Below, one piece after another: positions 1 to 6,827 of a DNA stretch of 9,919 nucleotides. The DNA lies in the NCBI GenBank assembly GCA_937925385.1, contig CALEWN010000080.1:1-9919 (forward strand). Direction: 5' to 3'. The notes under the pieces are model-generated. The model was not told where the DNA came from and did not search any database. It saw nothing but the letters and a program-made list of their open reading frames with translations. The translations under genes and the position numbers were made by a program. Position 1 is the stretch's first letter. Every line of letters begins with the position of its first letter. The stretch comes from an uncultured Senegalimassilia sp. GTDB lineage: Bacteria > Actinomycetota > Coriobacteriia > Coriobacteriales > Eggerthellaceae.

Positions 1-14
1 GATCGCAGGCTCCA
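1..14 (+). tRNA. 3' end of a tRNA, probably tRNA-Thr (partial)
   Basis: The first 14 bases read as the last part of a tRNA: a seven-base 3' acceptor strand CGCAGGC (4-10), a discriminator T at 11 and an encoded CCA at 12-14. A T-rich stretch and then tRNA-Met follow within 8 bases. The amino acid cannot be read because the anticodon lies outside the window. Thr is inferred because actinobacterial thrT lies directly before metT in this locus and often ends in CTCCA. Gly would be an alternative, since its discriminator is also U. Confidence 0.6.
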
Positions 15-21
15 GCTTTTT

Positions 22-98
22 GGCGGTGTAGCTCAGTTGGTTAGAGAACACGGTTCATACCCGTGGCGTCACTGGTTCGAATCCAGTCACCGCTACCA
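22..98 (+). tRNA. metT: tRNA-Met (anticodon CAT), elongator type
   Basis: A complete 77-base cloverleaf. The acceptor GGCGGTG (22-28) pairs with CACCGCT (88-94), followed by discriminator A95 and an encoded CCA at 96-98. The anticodon stem CACGG/CCGTG encloses the loop TTCATAC with CAT at 56-58. The T arm carries GGTTCGAATCC. The acceptor starts with a G-U pair and the anticodon stem lacks the three consecutive G-C pairs of initiator tRNA, so this is the elongator form. A tRNA-Ile with lysidine-modified CAT cannot be fully excluded, but the context (thrT-metT-rpmG order) favours Met. Confidence 0.93.
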
Positions 99-109
99 AT
101 ACTTACACT

Positions 110-136
110 GCGCCCGATTTATCGGGCGCTTTATTT
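110..136 (+). terminator. Rho-independent terminator after the tRNA pair
   Basis: GCGCCCGA (110-117) pairs perfectly with TCGGGCGC (122-129) around a TTTA loop and is followed by TTTATTTT. It would end the tRNA transcript 43 bases before tuf. tuf therefore needs either read-through or a promoter inside this short gap. I see only AT-rich sequence there (130-142) and no convincing -35/-10 pair. Confidence 0.85.
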
Positions 137-179
137 TAGATTCGTTTCGCGAAAGCGATCCTTATAAGGAGGATGAAAC

Positions 180-1382
<1,203 letters not shown>

Positions 1383-1400
1383 TTTTAAGCTGCAGCTTTC

Positions 1401-1432
1401 AAAGGGCCCGCTTGTGGGCGGGCCCTTTCTTA
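1401..1432 (+). terminator. Strong Rho-independent terminator after tuf
   Basis: AAAGGGCCCGC (1401-1411) pairs perfectly with GCGGGCCCTTT (1418-1428) around the loop TTGTGG, and CTTAA follows. It lies 18 bases after the tuf stop. A separate perfect 12-base palindrome, AAGCTGCAGCTT (1387-1398), sits between the stop and the hairpin. The T tract is short, so stem strength probably carries termination. Confidence 0.88.
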
Positions 1433-1486
1433 AGATTCATGTGTATGCGTTCAAGCTTGTTTGAATACGGCTTATAAGGAGAGTTC

Positions 1487-1636
1487 ATGCGCACGATGGT
1501 TACCTTGGCGTGTACGGAGTGCAAGCGCCGTAACTACACGACCAAGAAGAACAAGCAGAACAACCCTGATCGTATCGAGTTGAAGAAGTATTGCAAGTGG
1601 TGCCAGAAGCACACCCTGCATAAGGAAACCCGATAG
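1487..1636 (+). CDS. rpmG: 50S ribosomal protein bL33, zinc-binding (C+) form
   Basis: The 49-residue product is a structural protein of the large ribosomal subunit and is a normal length for bL33. It begins [12 protein letters not shown] and ends KHTLHKETR, both typical of the family. Two CxxC pairs, C9/C12 and C36/C39, form the zinc ribbon, so this is the zinc-dependent form, not the cysteine-free paralogue made under zinc starvation. ATAAGGAG at 1474-1481 lies close upstream of ATG 1487. ATG 1496 is also possible but would leave a 14-base spacer and lose the conserved MR start. The gene stands in the actinobacterial order before tRNA-Trp and secE, with 23 bases and no terminator before the tRNA, so rpmG and tRNA-Trp are probably co-transcribed. 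The motif CTTATAAGGAG before it is identical to the one before tuf. Confidence 0.96.
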   Translation: MRTMVTLACTECKRRNYTTKKNKQNNPDRIELKKYCKWCQKHTLHKETR

Positions 1637-1659
1637 TTTTCAGAGGTTAGCACGGGCAT

Positions 1660-1736
1660 AGGCCAGTAGCTCCAATTGGTAGAGCGGCGGTCTCCAAAAC
1701 CGCATGTTGGGGGTTCGAGTCCCTCCTGGCCTGCCA
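1660..1736 (+). tRNA. trpT: tRNA-Trp (anticodon CCA)
   Basis: The acceptor AGGCCAG (1660-1666) pairs perfectly with CTGGCCT (1726-1732), followed by discriminator G1733 and an encoded CCA (1734-1736). The anticodon stem GCGGT (1687-1691) pairs with ACCGC (1699-1703), with CCA at 1694-1696. The T arm carries GGTTCGAGTCC. G73 is the usual tryptophan discriminator. tRNA-Trp directly before secE is a conserved arrangement. Confidence 0.95.
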
Positions 1737-1801
1737 GCTCGAATAGCGAGCAGCTTGTAGTCAGGTTGCTAAATTGATCAGCAGCTTGATGCCAGGCTGC
1801 T
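1737..1801 (+). repeat. Tandem imperfect hairpin repeat in the tRNA-Trp/secE leader
   Basis: Two 22-base units, 1749-1770 and 1780-1801, match at 18 of 22 positions. Each can fold into a hairpin with AGCAGC as the 5' arm and GTTGCT (one G-U pair) or GCTGCT as the 3' arm around a 10-base loop. A third small hairpin, GCTCG/CGAGC (1737-1741 with 1747-1751), overlaps the first unit, so the two cannot form together. No T tract follows either unit, so they do not look like terminators. They may shape processing of the tRNA-Trp 3' trailer or the secE leader. The function is unknown. Confidence 0.55.
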
Positions 1802-1842
1802 TGTTTGGCGTTTAGAGGTAAAACGATCCCTAAAGGAATCAG

Positions 1843-2277
1843 ATGGCTAAGAAATCAAAAACTCAGCGTGCGAAGGCTTCTGCCGCTCGCGCCGCTCGTA
1901 AGGAAGCTCGTCAGGCCGAGGCAGCAGCTGAGGCGTTGAAGCAAGCTCAGGGCGAAAGCGCTGATACCGAGGCTCCTAAGAAGAAGCTCTTCGGTAAATC
2001 CTCCCAAGCCGATGGTTCTGCAAAAGATGCCAAGCAAGGTAAGGCTGTGGAAAAGAAGGCCGAGAAGAAGGCTCCTAAGCCTAAGAAGAAGCGTTTCCAG
2101 TTCTTCAAGGATGTTAAGGCTGAGATGAAGCGTGTCACCTGGCCTAGTCGCCAGGATGTTCTGCGCTGGAGCGTTGTCGTAGTTGCCGCGCTTCTCTTCT
2201 TCGGTATTTACGTTGCTGTTCTTGACAATGGCATTATCACACCGCTGTTGTTTTTGATTTCCGGATTGGGGGCATAA
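1843..2277 (+). CDS. secE: Preprotein translocase subunit SecE
   Basis: SecE is the small membrane subunit that clamps SecY in the Sec translocon. The conserved core is at the C-terminal end of this 144-residue protein: an amphipathic stretch FFKDVKAEMKRVTWPSRQDV (87-106) with the hallmark WPSR at 100-103, then one membrane segment at about residues 110-127. The first 85 residues are a long Lys/Ala/Glu-rich, probably disordered extension containing several KKK clusters. This makes it about twice the length of minimal one-helix SecE proteins of about 60-70 residues, although N-terminal extensions are common in actinobacteria. AAAGGA at 1832-1837 sits five bases before the ATG. Only three bases separate its stop from nusG, so the two are co-translated. 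Position after tRNA-Trp and before nusG is classical. Confidence 0.95.
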   Translation: MAKKSKTQRAKASAARAARKEARQAEAAAEALKQAQGESADTEAPKKKLFGKSSQADGSAKDAKQGKAVEKKAEKKAPKPKKKRFQFFKDVKAEMKRVTWPSRQDVLRWSVVVVAALLFFGIYVAVLDNGIITPLLFLISGLGA

Positions 2278-2280
2278 GGC

Positions 2281-2811
2281 ATGTCGAAGAAATGGTATGT
2301 GCTTCACACCTACTCCGGCTATGAGAACAAGGTGAAGACCAATCTCGAAACCCGCATTGAAACCATGGGCCTCGAGAACAATGTCTTTGCAATCGAGATT
2401 CCTACCGAGACCGTTACCGAAATCAAAGAGGGCGGTCGTCGCAAGGAAAGCGAAAAGAAGGTTTTCCCGGGTTACGTTTTGGTTCGTATGGAGCTTGATG
2501 ATCGCAGTTGGGCTGCTGTTCGCAATACTCCTGGCGTTACCGGCTTCGTTGGCGCTGATAGCAAGCCTGCGCCGCTCACTCGTGATGAGTACAACAAGAT
2601 TATGAAGCGCACCAGTCACGAGGCTCCTAAGAAAACTTCTACCAATCTTGAGGCAGGACAGGCCGTCAAGGTCGTCTCCGGTCCTTTGGCTGAGTTTGAT
2701 GGCGTTGTTTCCGAGGTTATGCCCGACGCCGGCAAGGTCAAGGTTATGGTTTCGATCTTTGGTCGTGAAACCCCGGTGGAGCTTTCGTTCGATCAGGTTT
2801 CCTGCATATAG
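2281..2811 (+). CDS. nusG: Transcription termination/antitermination factor NusG
   Basis: NusG binds RNA polymerase through its N-terminal domain and ribosomal S10 or Rho through its KOW domain, linking transcription with translation. The 176-residue product has the NGN-domain start WYVLHTYSGYENKV (5-18), the FPGYVLV motif (62-68) and the RNTPGVTGFVG signature (81-91). A KOW domain follows, with GQAVKVVSGPLAEFDGVV at 126-143. There is no extra domain inserted in the NGN part, unlike some Thermotoga and actinobacterial homologues. The ATG lies three bases after the secE stop. The only ribosome-binding-like sequence overlaps that stop, so translation is probably coupled to secE. Confidence 0.97.
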   Translation: MSKKWYVLHTYSGYENKVKTNLETRIETMGLENNVFAIEIPTETVTEIKEGGRRKESEKKVFPGYVLVRMELDDRSWAAVRNTPGVTGFVGADSKPAPLTRDEYNKIMKRTSHEAPKKTSTNLEAGQAVKVVSGPLAEFDGVVSEVMPDAGKVKVMVSIFGRETPVELSFDQVSCI

Positions 2812-2854
2812 AATGGTCTCTGCAGTTTCAAGGCGTGCCCGCGTGGACCGGGGC

Positions 2855-2884
2855 TTCTCATTCCTTAGACTGTGAAGATATATA
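2855..2884 (+). promoter_or_regulatory. Possible promoter for rplK-rplA
   Basis: TTCTCA (2855-2860) and TATATA (2879-2884) are separated by 18 bases in the 102-base gap between nusG and rplK. Each matches the housekeeping consensus at four of six positions. An AT-rich tract and the rplK ribosome site GAAAGG (2900-2905) follow. Co-transcription from secE-nusG is equally possible, because I see no clear terminator between the genes. Confidence 0.3.
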
Positions 2885-2913
2885 GTGCAAAAGCATTTTG
2901 AAAGGTAATTAGA

Positions 2914-3405
2914 ATGGCTGAGAAGAAAGTTACCGGCTTCGTTAAGCTGCAGATTCCTGCTGGCGCTGCGAATCCGGCCCCGCCTGTCGGCCCGGCTCTG
3001 GGTGCACAGGGTGTCAACATCATGCAGTTCTGCCAGGCGTTCAACGCTCAGACGCAGGAGCAGAAGGGCACCATCATCCCTGTCGAGATCACGGTGTACG
3101 AGGACAAGTCCTTCACCTTTATCTGCAAGACCCCGCCGGCGGCCGTGCTGATCAAGGAGAAGCTGGGCCTGAAGTCCGCTTCCGGTATCCCGCAGCTGAA
3201 GTTCGTGGGTACCCTTACCCAGGATCAGCTCCGCGAGATCGCTGAGATCAAGCTCCCCGACCTGAACGCAAACGACATCGATGCCGCTATGCGTATCGTT
3301 GCCGGCACCGCTCGTTCCATGGGCGTTCGCGTTGAGGGCGTCGAGATGAAGAAGACCTATGTGCCTTCCAAGAAGCTGGCCGCCATCCTCAGGGGCGAGG
3401 CTTAA
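2914..3405 (+). CDS. rplK: 50S ribosomal protein uL11, with C-terminal extension
   Basis: uL11 forms the base of the ribosomal stalk and binds the GTPase-associated 23S rRNA, the target of thiostrepton. The N-terminal domain shows the proline-rich signature [19 protein letters not shown] (15-33), with the prolines where thiostrepton resistance maps. The C-terminal RNA-binding domain shows [11 protein letters not shown] (73-83) and [11 protein letters not shown] (128-138). Family members usually stop at about 141-144 residues, just after the GTARSMG motif. This one runs to 163 and adds about 20 residues, [20 protein letters not shown] and the final EA. The tail is in frame, ends at TAA and is rich in Lys, so it could touch rRNA. 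GAAAGG at 2900-2905 serves the ATG. rplA follows 96 bases later. Confidence 0.97.
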   Translation: MAEKKVTGFVKLQIPAGAANPAPPVGPALGAQGVNIMQFCQAFNAQTQEQKGTIIPVEITVYEDKSFTFICKTPPAAVLIKEKLGLKSASGIPQLKFVGTLTQDQLREIAEIKLPDLNANDIDAAMRIVAGTARSMGVRVEGVEMKKTYVPSKKLAAILRGEA

Positions 3406-3412
3406 GAAACTC

Positions 3413-3466
3413 GCATCGTTAGATGCATTTGATTTTAATCAGTGGAAGGGCTTTGCGTTAGAAGCC
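3413..3466 (+). promoter_or_regulatory. rplK-rplA spacer with two hairpins, possible L1 autoregulation site
   Basis: The 96-base spacer holds GCATC-GTTA-GATGC (3413-3426), followed by TTTGATTTT, and GGCTT...AAGCC (3449-3466) with an eight-base loop. AGTGGAAGGGCTT lies at 3441-3453 and resembles the GTGGGAGGCTT stretch of the L1 site in 23S rRNA as I remember it. L1 represses its own mRNA through such mimicry in several bacteria. The first hairpin could also be a weak attenuator. Both readings are tentative. Confidence 0.3.
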
Positions 3467-3501
3467 GCATAAGCTCGCTACGAACCACGAAAGGAACTAT
3501 C

Positions 3502-4212
3502 ATGGCAAAGCATTCCAAGGCTTACCGTGCTGCCGTCGAGAAGATCGGCGATGCCACCTACGCTCCGCTTGAGGCGTTCGCAATGGTGAAGGAAGTCGCC
3601 ACCACCAAGTTCGACCAGACCATCGAGGCTCACTTCCGTCTGGGTATCGATACCCGTCAGGCTGATCAGCAGCTGCGTGGTACGGTCTCTCTGCCGAACG
3701 GCTCTGGTAAGACCGTCCGTGTTGCCGTTTTCGCTGAGGGCGCTGCTGCAGACGCTGCTCGCGAGGCTGGCGCTGACATCGTCGGCACCGATGAGCTGAC
3801 CGCTCAGATCCAGGCTGGCGAGTTCAACTTCGACGCTGCCGTTGCTACCCCTGACCAGATGGGCAAGGTTGGTCGTCTGGGCAAGATCCTCGGCCCTCGT
3901 GGTCTGATGCCGAACCCGAAGCTCGGCACGGTTACCCCGAACGTTGCTCAGGCTATCAAGGAGCTCAAGGGCGGCCGCGTTGAGTATCGCGCTGACCGTT
4001 ACGGCATTGCTCATGTCATCATCGGCAAGGCAAGCTTTACTCCCGAGCAGCTCGCTGAGAACTATGGCGCTGTCTACGACGAGATTCTGCGCATGAAGCC
4101 TGCTGCTGCTAAGGGCAAGTACGTCAAGTCCGTCAGCGTTTCCGGTACCATGACTCCGGGTGTTGCTGTCGACTCCTCCGTGAACAAGAACTACACGGTT
4201 GCTGCTGAATAA
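3502..4212 (+). CDS. rplA: 50S ribosomal protein uL1
   Basis: uL1 forms the mobile stalk that helps release deacylated tRNA from the E site, and in many bacteria it represses its own mRNA. The 236-residue product is a normal length. The family signature [20 protein letters not shown] (121-140) runs into LGTVT and is unmistakable. Domain I ends with [21 protein letters not shown] near the C-terminus, as expected. ATG 3502 is chosen because AAAGGA at 3490-3495 precedes it at a six-base spacing and MAKHSKAY is a typical L1 start. An in-frame GTG at 3442 would add 20 residues of spacer sequence. A strong terminator follows and neither rplJ nor rplL does, so the usual L11-L1-L10-L7/L12 run is broken here. 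Confidence 0.97.
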   Translation: MAKHSKAYRAAVEKIGDATYAPLEAFAMVKEVATTKFDQTIEAHFRLGIDTRQADQQLRGTVSLPNGSGKTVRVAVFAEGAAADAAREAGADIVGTDELTAQIQAGEFNFDAAVATPDQMGKVGRLGKILGPRGLMPNPKLGTVTPNVAQAIKELKGGRVEYRADRYGIAHVIIGKASFTPEQLAENYGAVYDEILRMKPAAAKGKYVKSVSVSGTMTPGVAVDSSVNKNYTVAAE

Positions 4213-4235
4213 GCCTCTCAGCCATTTCAGCTTTT

Positions 4236-4267
4236 AAGGAGCGGTCCTTCGGGGCCGCTCCTTTTTT
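4236..4267 (+). terminator. UUCG-capped Rho-independent terminator after rplA
   Basis: AAGGAGCGGTCC (4236-4247) pairs with GGGCCGCTCCTT (4252-4263), with one G-U pair, around a TTCG tetraloop closed by C-G. A run of six T follows (4262-4267). This textbook terminator ends the rplK-rplA transcript 24 bases after the rplA stop. Confidence 0.95.
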
Positions 4268-4418
4268 GTATATTGGTGACTATATTTTGATTCATGGGTG
4301 TAGCTCGTTGTGGAGCCAACGATGGCAGAATAGGCACAAACCCTTGTTGATTCTTTGCCGATCTTTGTCTGCAGGAATGCCAGTACGAGTTGCACTTGCA
4401 ATTATTTAAGTGTGAGTT

Positions 4419-4427
4419 TGGTACTAT
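4419..4427 (+). promoter_or_regulatory. Possible extended -10 promoter for map
   Basis: TGG followed by TACTAT (4422-4427) gives an extended -10 element about 55 bases before the map start. TTGCAA (4396-4401) and TTGCAC (4390-4395) lie upstream, but neither is spaced ideally. The gap 4268-4482 contains no other feature I can support. It is AT-richer than its surroundings, as expected for a promoter region, and follows a strong terminator, so map needs a promoter here. Confidence 0.35.
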
Positions 4428-4482
4428 TTGCCTTGATTGCAGATTGCAGTTGTTGAAGCTATTGGGGTTAGGAGTATGGGTC

Positions 4483-5256
4483 ATGTCGGTTATCTTGAAG
4501 TCTCCGGCTGAGATCGAGGCTATGAAAGCTGCAGGGCAGCTTTCCGCAGAAGTATTGCGCAAGGTTGGGGAGCTTGTGAAGCCTGGCGTCTCTACGTTGG
4601 AGCTTGATGAGTTTGCCGAAACCTATATCCGTGAGCACGGTGGTATCCCGGCATTTAAGGGTTATGGCGGGTTCCCGGGGACCATCTGCGCATCGGTGAA
4701 CGAGCAGATCGTTCATGGCATCCCCTCGAAAAACGTCGTACTTCGGGATGGCGATATCCTTAGTGTCGATACTGGCGCAACCGTTGACGGTTGGGTGGGG
4801 GACAACGCCTGGACGTTCGCGGTTGGGAAAATCTCCGAGCAAAAGCGCAAGCTTCTCAAAGTCACCGAGGAATGCATGTGGGCCGGTTTGGACTGCGCTG
4901 TCGCGGGAAATCACTTAGGCGACATTGGTCATGCTGTGCAATCGATTGCCGAGAATGCTGGCTATGGCGTAGTTCGAGAATATGTTGGCCATGGCGTGGG
5001 CAGAAACATGCACGAAGAGCCCAACGTTCCCAACTACGGACATAGGCACTTGGGAATGAAGCTGCAGGTTGGCATGGTGCTGGCTATCGAGCCTATGATC
5101 AATATGGGAACAAGAAAAGTGCTTCAGGGCAAGGATGGGTGGCTTGTAAGCACGCGCGACGGAAAGCCGAGCGCCCACTTCGAGAAGATGGTCGCCATTA
5201 CCGAAGACGGCCCCGTGATCATCACCACTGAACCAGACCATAGGCGTCCTCTGTAG
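4483..5256 (+). CDS. map: Methionine aminopeptidase, type I
   Basis: This cytosolic metalloenzyme removes the N-terminal Met from nascent proteins. The 257-residue product is a normal type I length with no N-terminal zinc or SH3-binding extension. All five metal ligands of the pita-bread fold are visible: D96 in SVDTG, D107 in VGDNAW, H170 in YVGHGVGR, E203 in AIEPM and E234 in HFEKM. The catalytic-pocket H78 is in VHGIP. ATG 4483 is preceded by AGGAG (4470-4474) with eight bases between. The open frame extends upstream to TTG 4390, but that part is unlike Map. The stretch QGKDGWLVSTRDGKPSAHFE is the usual substrate-pocket loop. In many actinobacteria map lies beside adk and secY, whereas here it follows rplA as a separate transcription unit and converges on the - strand ligase. 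Confidence 0.97.
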   Translation: MSVILKSPAEIEAMKAAGQLSAEVLRKVGELVKPGVSTLELDEFAETYIREHGGIPAFKGYGGFPGTICASVNEQIVHGIPSKNVVLRDGDILSVDTGATVDGWVGDNAWTFAVGKISEQKRKLLKVTEECMWAGLDCAVAGNHLGDIGHAVQSIAENAGYGVVREYVGHGVGRNMHEEPNVPNYGHRHLGMKLQVGMVLAIEPMINMGTRKVLQGKDGWLVSTRDGKPSAHFEKMVAITEDGPVIITTEPDHRRPL

Positions 5257-5280
5257 CAAGTGTCCAAGGCAGCATGCATA

Positions 5281-5326
5281 GTAAAGGGGTGCAGCGTGCA
5301 TATGCGCTGCACCCCCTTAGCTTTAC
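5281..5326. terminator. Bidirectional terminator between map and the ATP-grasp ligase
   Basis: GGGGTGCAGCG (5286-5296) pairs perfectly with CGCTGCACCCC (5305-5315) around TGCATATG. The outer GTAAAG (5281-5286) and CTTTAC (5321-5326) extend the symmetry with a small asymmetric gap. It sits between two convergent stop codons (5256 and 5351), so it can serve both. The T tracts are short on either strand, so the stem does most of the work. Confidence 0.75.
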
Positions 5327-5350
5327 GGGAAGAGAATTGGCAAGGGCCTT

Positions 5351-6649
5351 CTACTTCAGCTGCTTTCCGTTCGTGTCCCAGTAGAACCGCTTGAACTTGC
5401 GAATCTGGTTTAGGTGCATGATCTTCGCCCACATGTTGTGCTTGAAGGAATCGGGTGCGTAATGCAGCGGGTAAGGCTCTTCGGTGGCCTTCAGGGCCTT
5501 CAGGGCCTGAGCAAGGCGCTCCTGGTTGTCCATGCTGCGCTTGAGCACATAGGCGGGTACGCAGCAGTACAAGAACGGGTTATAGGCCTCGCGGTACTCC
5601 ACCGGCTGGCCCATGACGAATTCACGCACGATCAGCTCGACGAAGTTTTGTCCACCAAGGCTCATGTAGTAGGTGTTGCGCCCGCAACGCGTATTCACCT
5701 CGAAGAAGCGGAAGCTGCCGTCGCGGCTGTCGTGCTTGATGTCGAAATTGGCAAAGCCGCGATACCCGACATGCGACAGGAAACGCTTGGCGCACGAGAT
5801 GATGGCCTCCTCGCGCTCGCCCATGATGCACAGCGGGTTGCCAAGCGCGGTGGGGTCGTGATCCTGCAGGCAAACCACACCGCCTGCGACCACGCGCATG
5901 TCGCCGGAGGCGTCCGAGAACGTGGTGAGCGTGCGGATGGCGTCATCGCCGCCGGGGATAAAGTCCTGCAGCACCAGAAGGTTGTTGTAGTCCGACGTAC
6001 GGATGCTGCGCCAAACCTGCGCAAGTTCTTCGGGGCTTTCGATTTCGTAGATCTTTCGCCAGCCTTCGATGGTGGGCTCGGCATCTTGGAACTGGGCCGA
6101 GTTGGAAGGCTTGGCGATCAGTGGGTAGGGGAACTCATCGACGGGAAGCTCATCGGGGCCGTTGCCGCAGTCGAAGTACCAGGTTTTCGGGAACGGGATG
6201 TCAAGCTCCTCGCAGATCTCGTAGAAGCGCCGTTTCTGCGTGATGTCGTCGAGCAGGGGAAAATCGATGTACGGGACCACGTAGCCAAGGTCCTGCAGGC
6301 GCTGCTTGCCCTGCGAAAGCATACGGGCATGGCAGTCGTCGCAGCCCAAGATGAGCAGCGTTTTCTCAGGATGTGCGCCGTGGACCTCATTCGCGATGCG
6401 TTGGAGTGCGTTGTAAAGGCCTTCCTGCTCGTGGATATGCGGCTCCAGACGATAGTCGGTGAAACGGCTTTCGGAGAGCATCTTGATGTTTTGCGTGGCG
6501 AGCACGATGGTGTTTTCGATACCGAAGGCGCGATGTAGTTCGCGCACGTAGCTGTAGGCAAGGATGTCACCGCCTACCACCACCGGTTGCAACAGGCGCG
6601 CAACATCTTCGGTGCAGGTGATAGGTGTGGGATCGACGTTTGCGGTCAT
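5351..6649 (-). CDS. ATP-grasp ligase, D-aspartate ligase (Asl)-like
   Basis: The 432-residue product is an ATP-grasp carboxylate-amine ligase. It starts at ATG 6649, preceded on its strand by AAGGAG five bases away. The open frame continues 113 codons upstream without family-like sequence. Visible parts are an N-terminal Rossmann-like region (PVVVGGDILAYSYVRELHR, 22-40), VPYIDFPLLDD (125-135), FYEICEELDIPFPKTWYF (142-159), the ATP-binding lysine in LIAKPSN (177-183), LVLQDFIPGGDD (225-236), and the metal-binding pair GFANFDIK (298-305) and FFEVNTRCGRN (315-325) with E317 and N319. From memory, length and wording follow E. faecium Asl, which joins D-Asp to the Lys side chain of the peptidoglycan precursor; that protein also has PYIDYSLFE, FYEVCEEYDLPYPKT, QDFIPGDD, GFANFDMK and FEINLRQGR. 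It has no signal peptide, fitting a cytosolic step. The divergent neighbour is an asparagine synthetase. Another acceptor or amino acid is possible, since ATP-grasp ligases change substrate easily. Confidence 0.8.
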   Translation of the reverse strand: MTANVDPTPITCTEDVARLLQPVVVGGDILAYSYVRELHRAFGIENTIVLATQNIKMLSESRFTDYRLEPHIHEQEGLYNALQRIANEVHGAHPEKTLLILGCDDCHARMLSQGKQRLQDLGYVVPYIDFPLLDDITQKRRFYEICEELDIPFPKTWYFDCGNGPDELPVDEFPYPLIAKPSNSAQFQDAEPTIEGWRKIYEIESPEELAQVWRSIRTSDYNNLLVLQDFIPGGDDAIRTLTTFSDASGDMRVVAGGVVCLQDHDPTALGNPLCIMGEREEAIISCAKRFLSHVGYRGFANFDIKHDSRDGSFRFFEVNTRCGRNTYYMSLGGQNFVELIVREFVMGQPVEYREAYNPFLYCCVPAYVLKRSMDNQERLAQALKALKATEEPYPLHYAPDSFKHNMWAKIMHLNQIRKFKRFYWDTNGKQLK

Positions 6650-6676
6650 GAAATCTCCTTTGAGACCCGATAACGT

Positions 6677-6690
6677 ATGCAGCCCTGCAT
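6677..6690. promoter_or_regulatory. Operator-like inverted repeat upstream of the ligase
   Basis: ATGCAG-CC-CTGCAT is a perfect six-base inverted repeat with a two-base centre, and outer GATA (6669-6672) and TATC (6691-6694) add partial symmetry. It overlaps GATAAT on the - strand (6694-6689), a good -10 hexamer, although I find no good -35 for it. A dyad touching a -10 is a typical repressor position. The distance to the ligase start is about 28 bases. Confidence 0.4.
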
Positions 6691-6709
6691 TATCGCACAC
6701 GCCGGCAAC

Positions 6710-6730
6710 CGCGCGTAGGCGTGACGCGCG
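6710..6730. promoter_or_regulatory. Second inverted repeat in the divergent region
   Basis: CGCGCGT (6710-6716) and ACGCGCG (6724-6730) form a perfect seven-base inverted repeat with a seven-base centre, midway between the ligase and the synthetase. It could be an operator shared by both genes. A smaller dyad, GCCC-ATA-GGGC (6744-6754), follows. GC-rich DNA makes such dyads easier by chance, so confidence is modest. Confidence 0.35.
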
Positions 6731-6766
6731 TTTCGTGGAAAGTGCCCATAGGGCGGGGCGGTGGCG

Positions 6767-6772
6767 TATGAT
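6767..6772 (+). promoter_or_regulatory. Possible -10 element for the asparagine synthetase
   Basis: TATGAT is a five-of-six match to the -10 consensus and lies 55 bases before the ATG. The region about 17-18 bases upstream (TGCCCA, 6743-6748) is a poor -35, so an activator may be needed or the promoter may lie elsewhere. Confidence 0.35.
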
Positions 6773-6827
6773 GAGCGAATGCAAAACACCCGTCGGCGAA
6801 CCTGTGAGAGAAGGAGCTTTCCAAAGC

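Noticed and set aside
1450..1478. TTCAAG-17-TATAAG as a promoter for rpmG
   Set aside because: The spacing is ideal, but transcription would start within a few bases of the ATG and remove the ribosome site. TATAAG is better read as part of the ribosome site.
2834..2866. Terminator between nusG and rplK (CCCG/CGGG stem)
   Set aside because: The stem is only four to five pairs and the following sequence is not a T run.
3442..3501. Upstream in-frame GTG start adding 20 residues to uL1
   Set aside because: ATG 3502 has a well-placed AAAGGA site and the typical MAKHSKAY start; the added part is spacer with hairpins.
6564..6827. Upstream in-frame starts for the asparagine synthetase, including ATG ATG at 6768-6773
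   Set aside because: The glutaminase nucleophile must be the residue right after the initiator Met (MCGFVG), so only ATG 6828 gives an active enzyme. The upstream part also overlaps the probable -10 element.
6650..6827. T-box or other amino-acid riboswitch before the asparagine synthetase
   Set aside because: No T-box core sequence, no specifier-loop structure and no terminator/antiterminator pair is visible in this short region.
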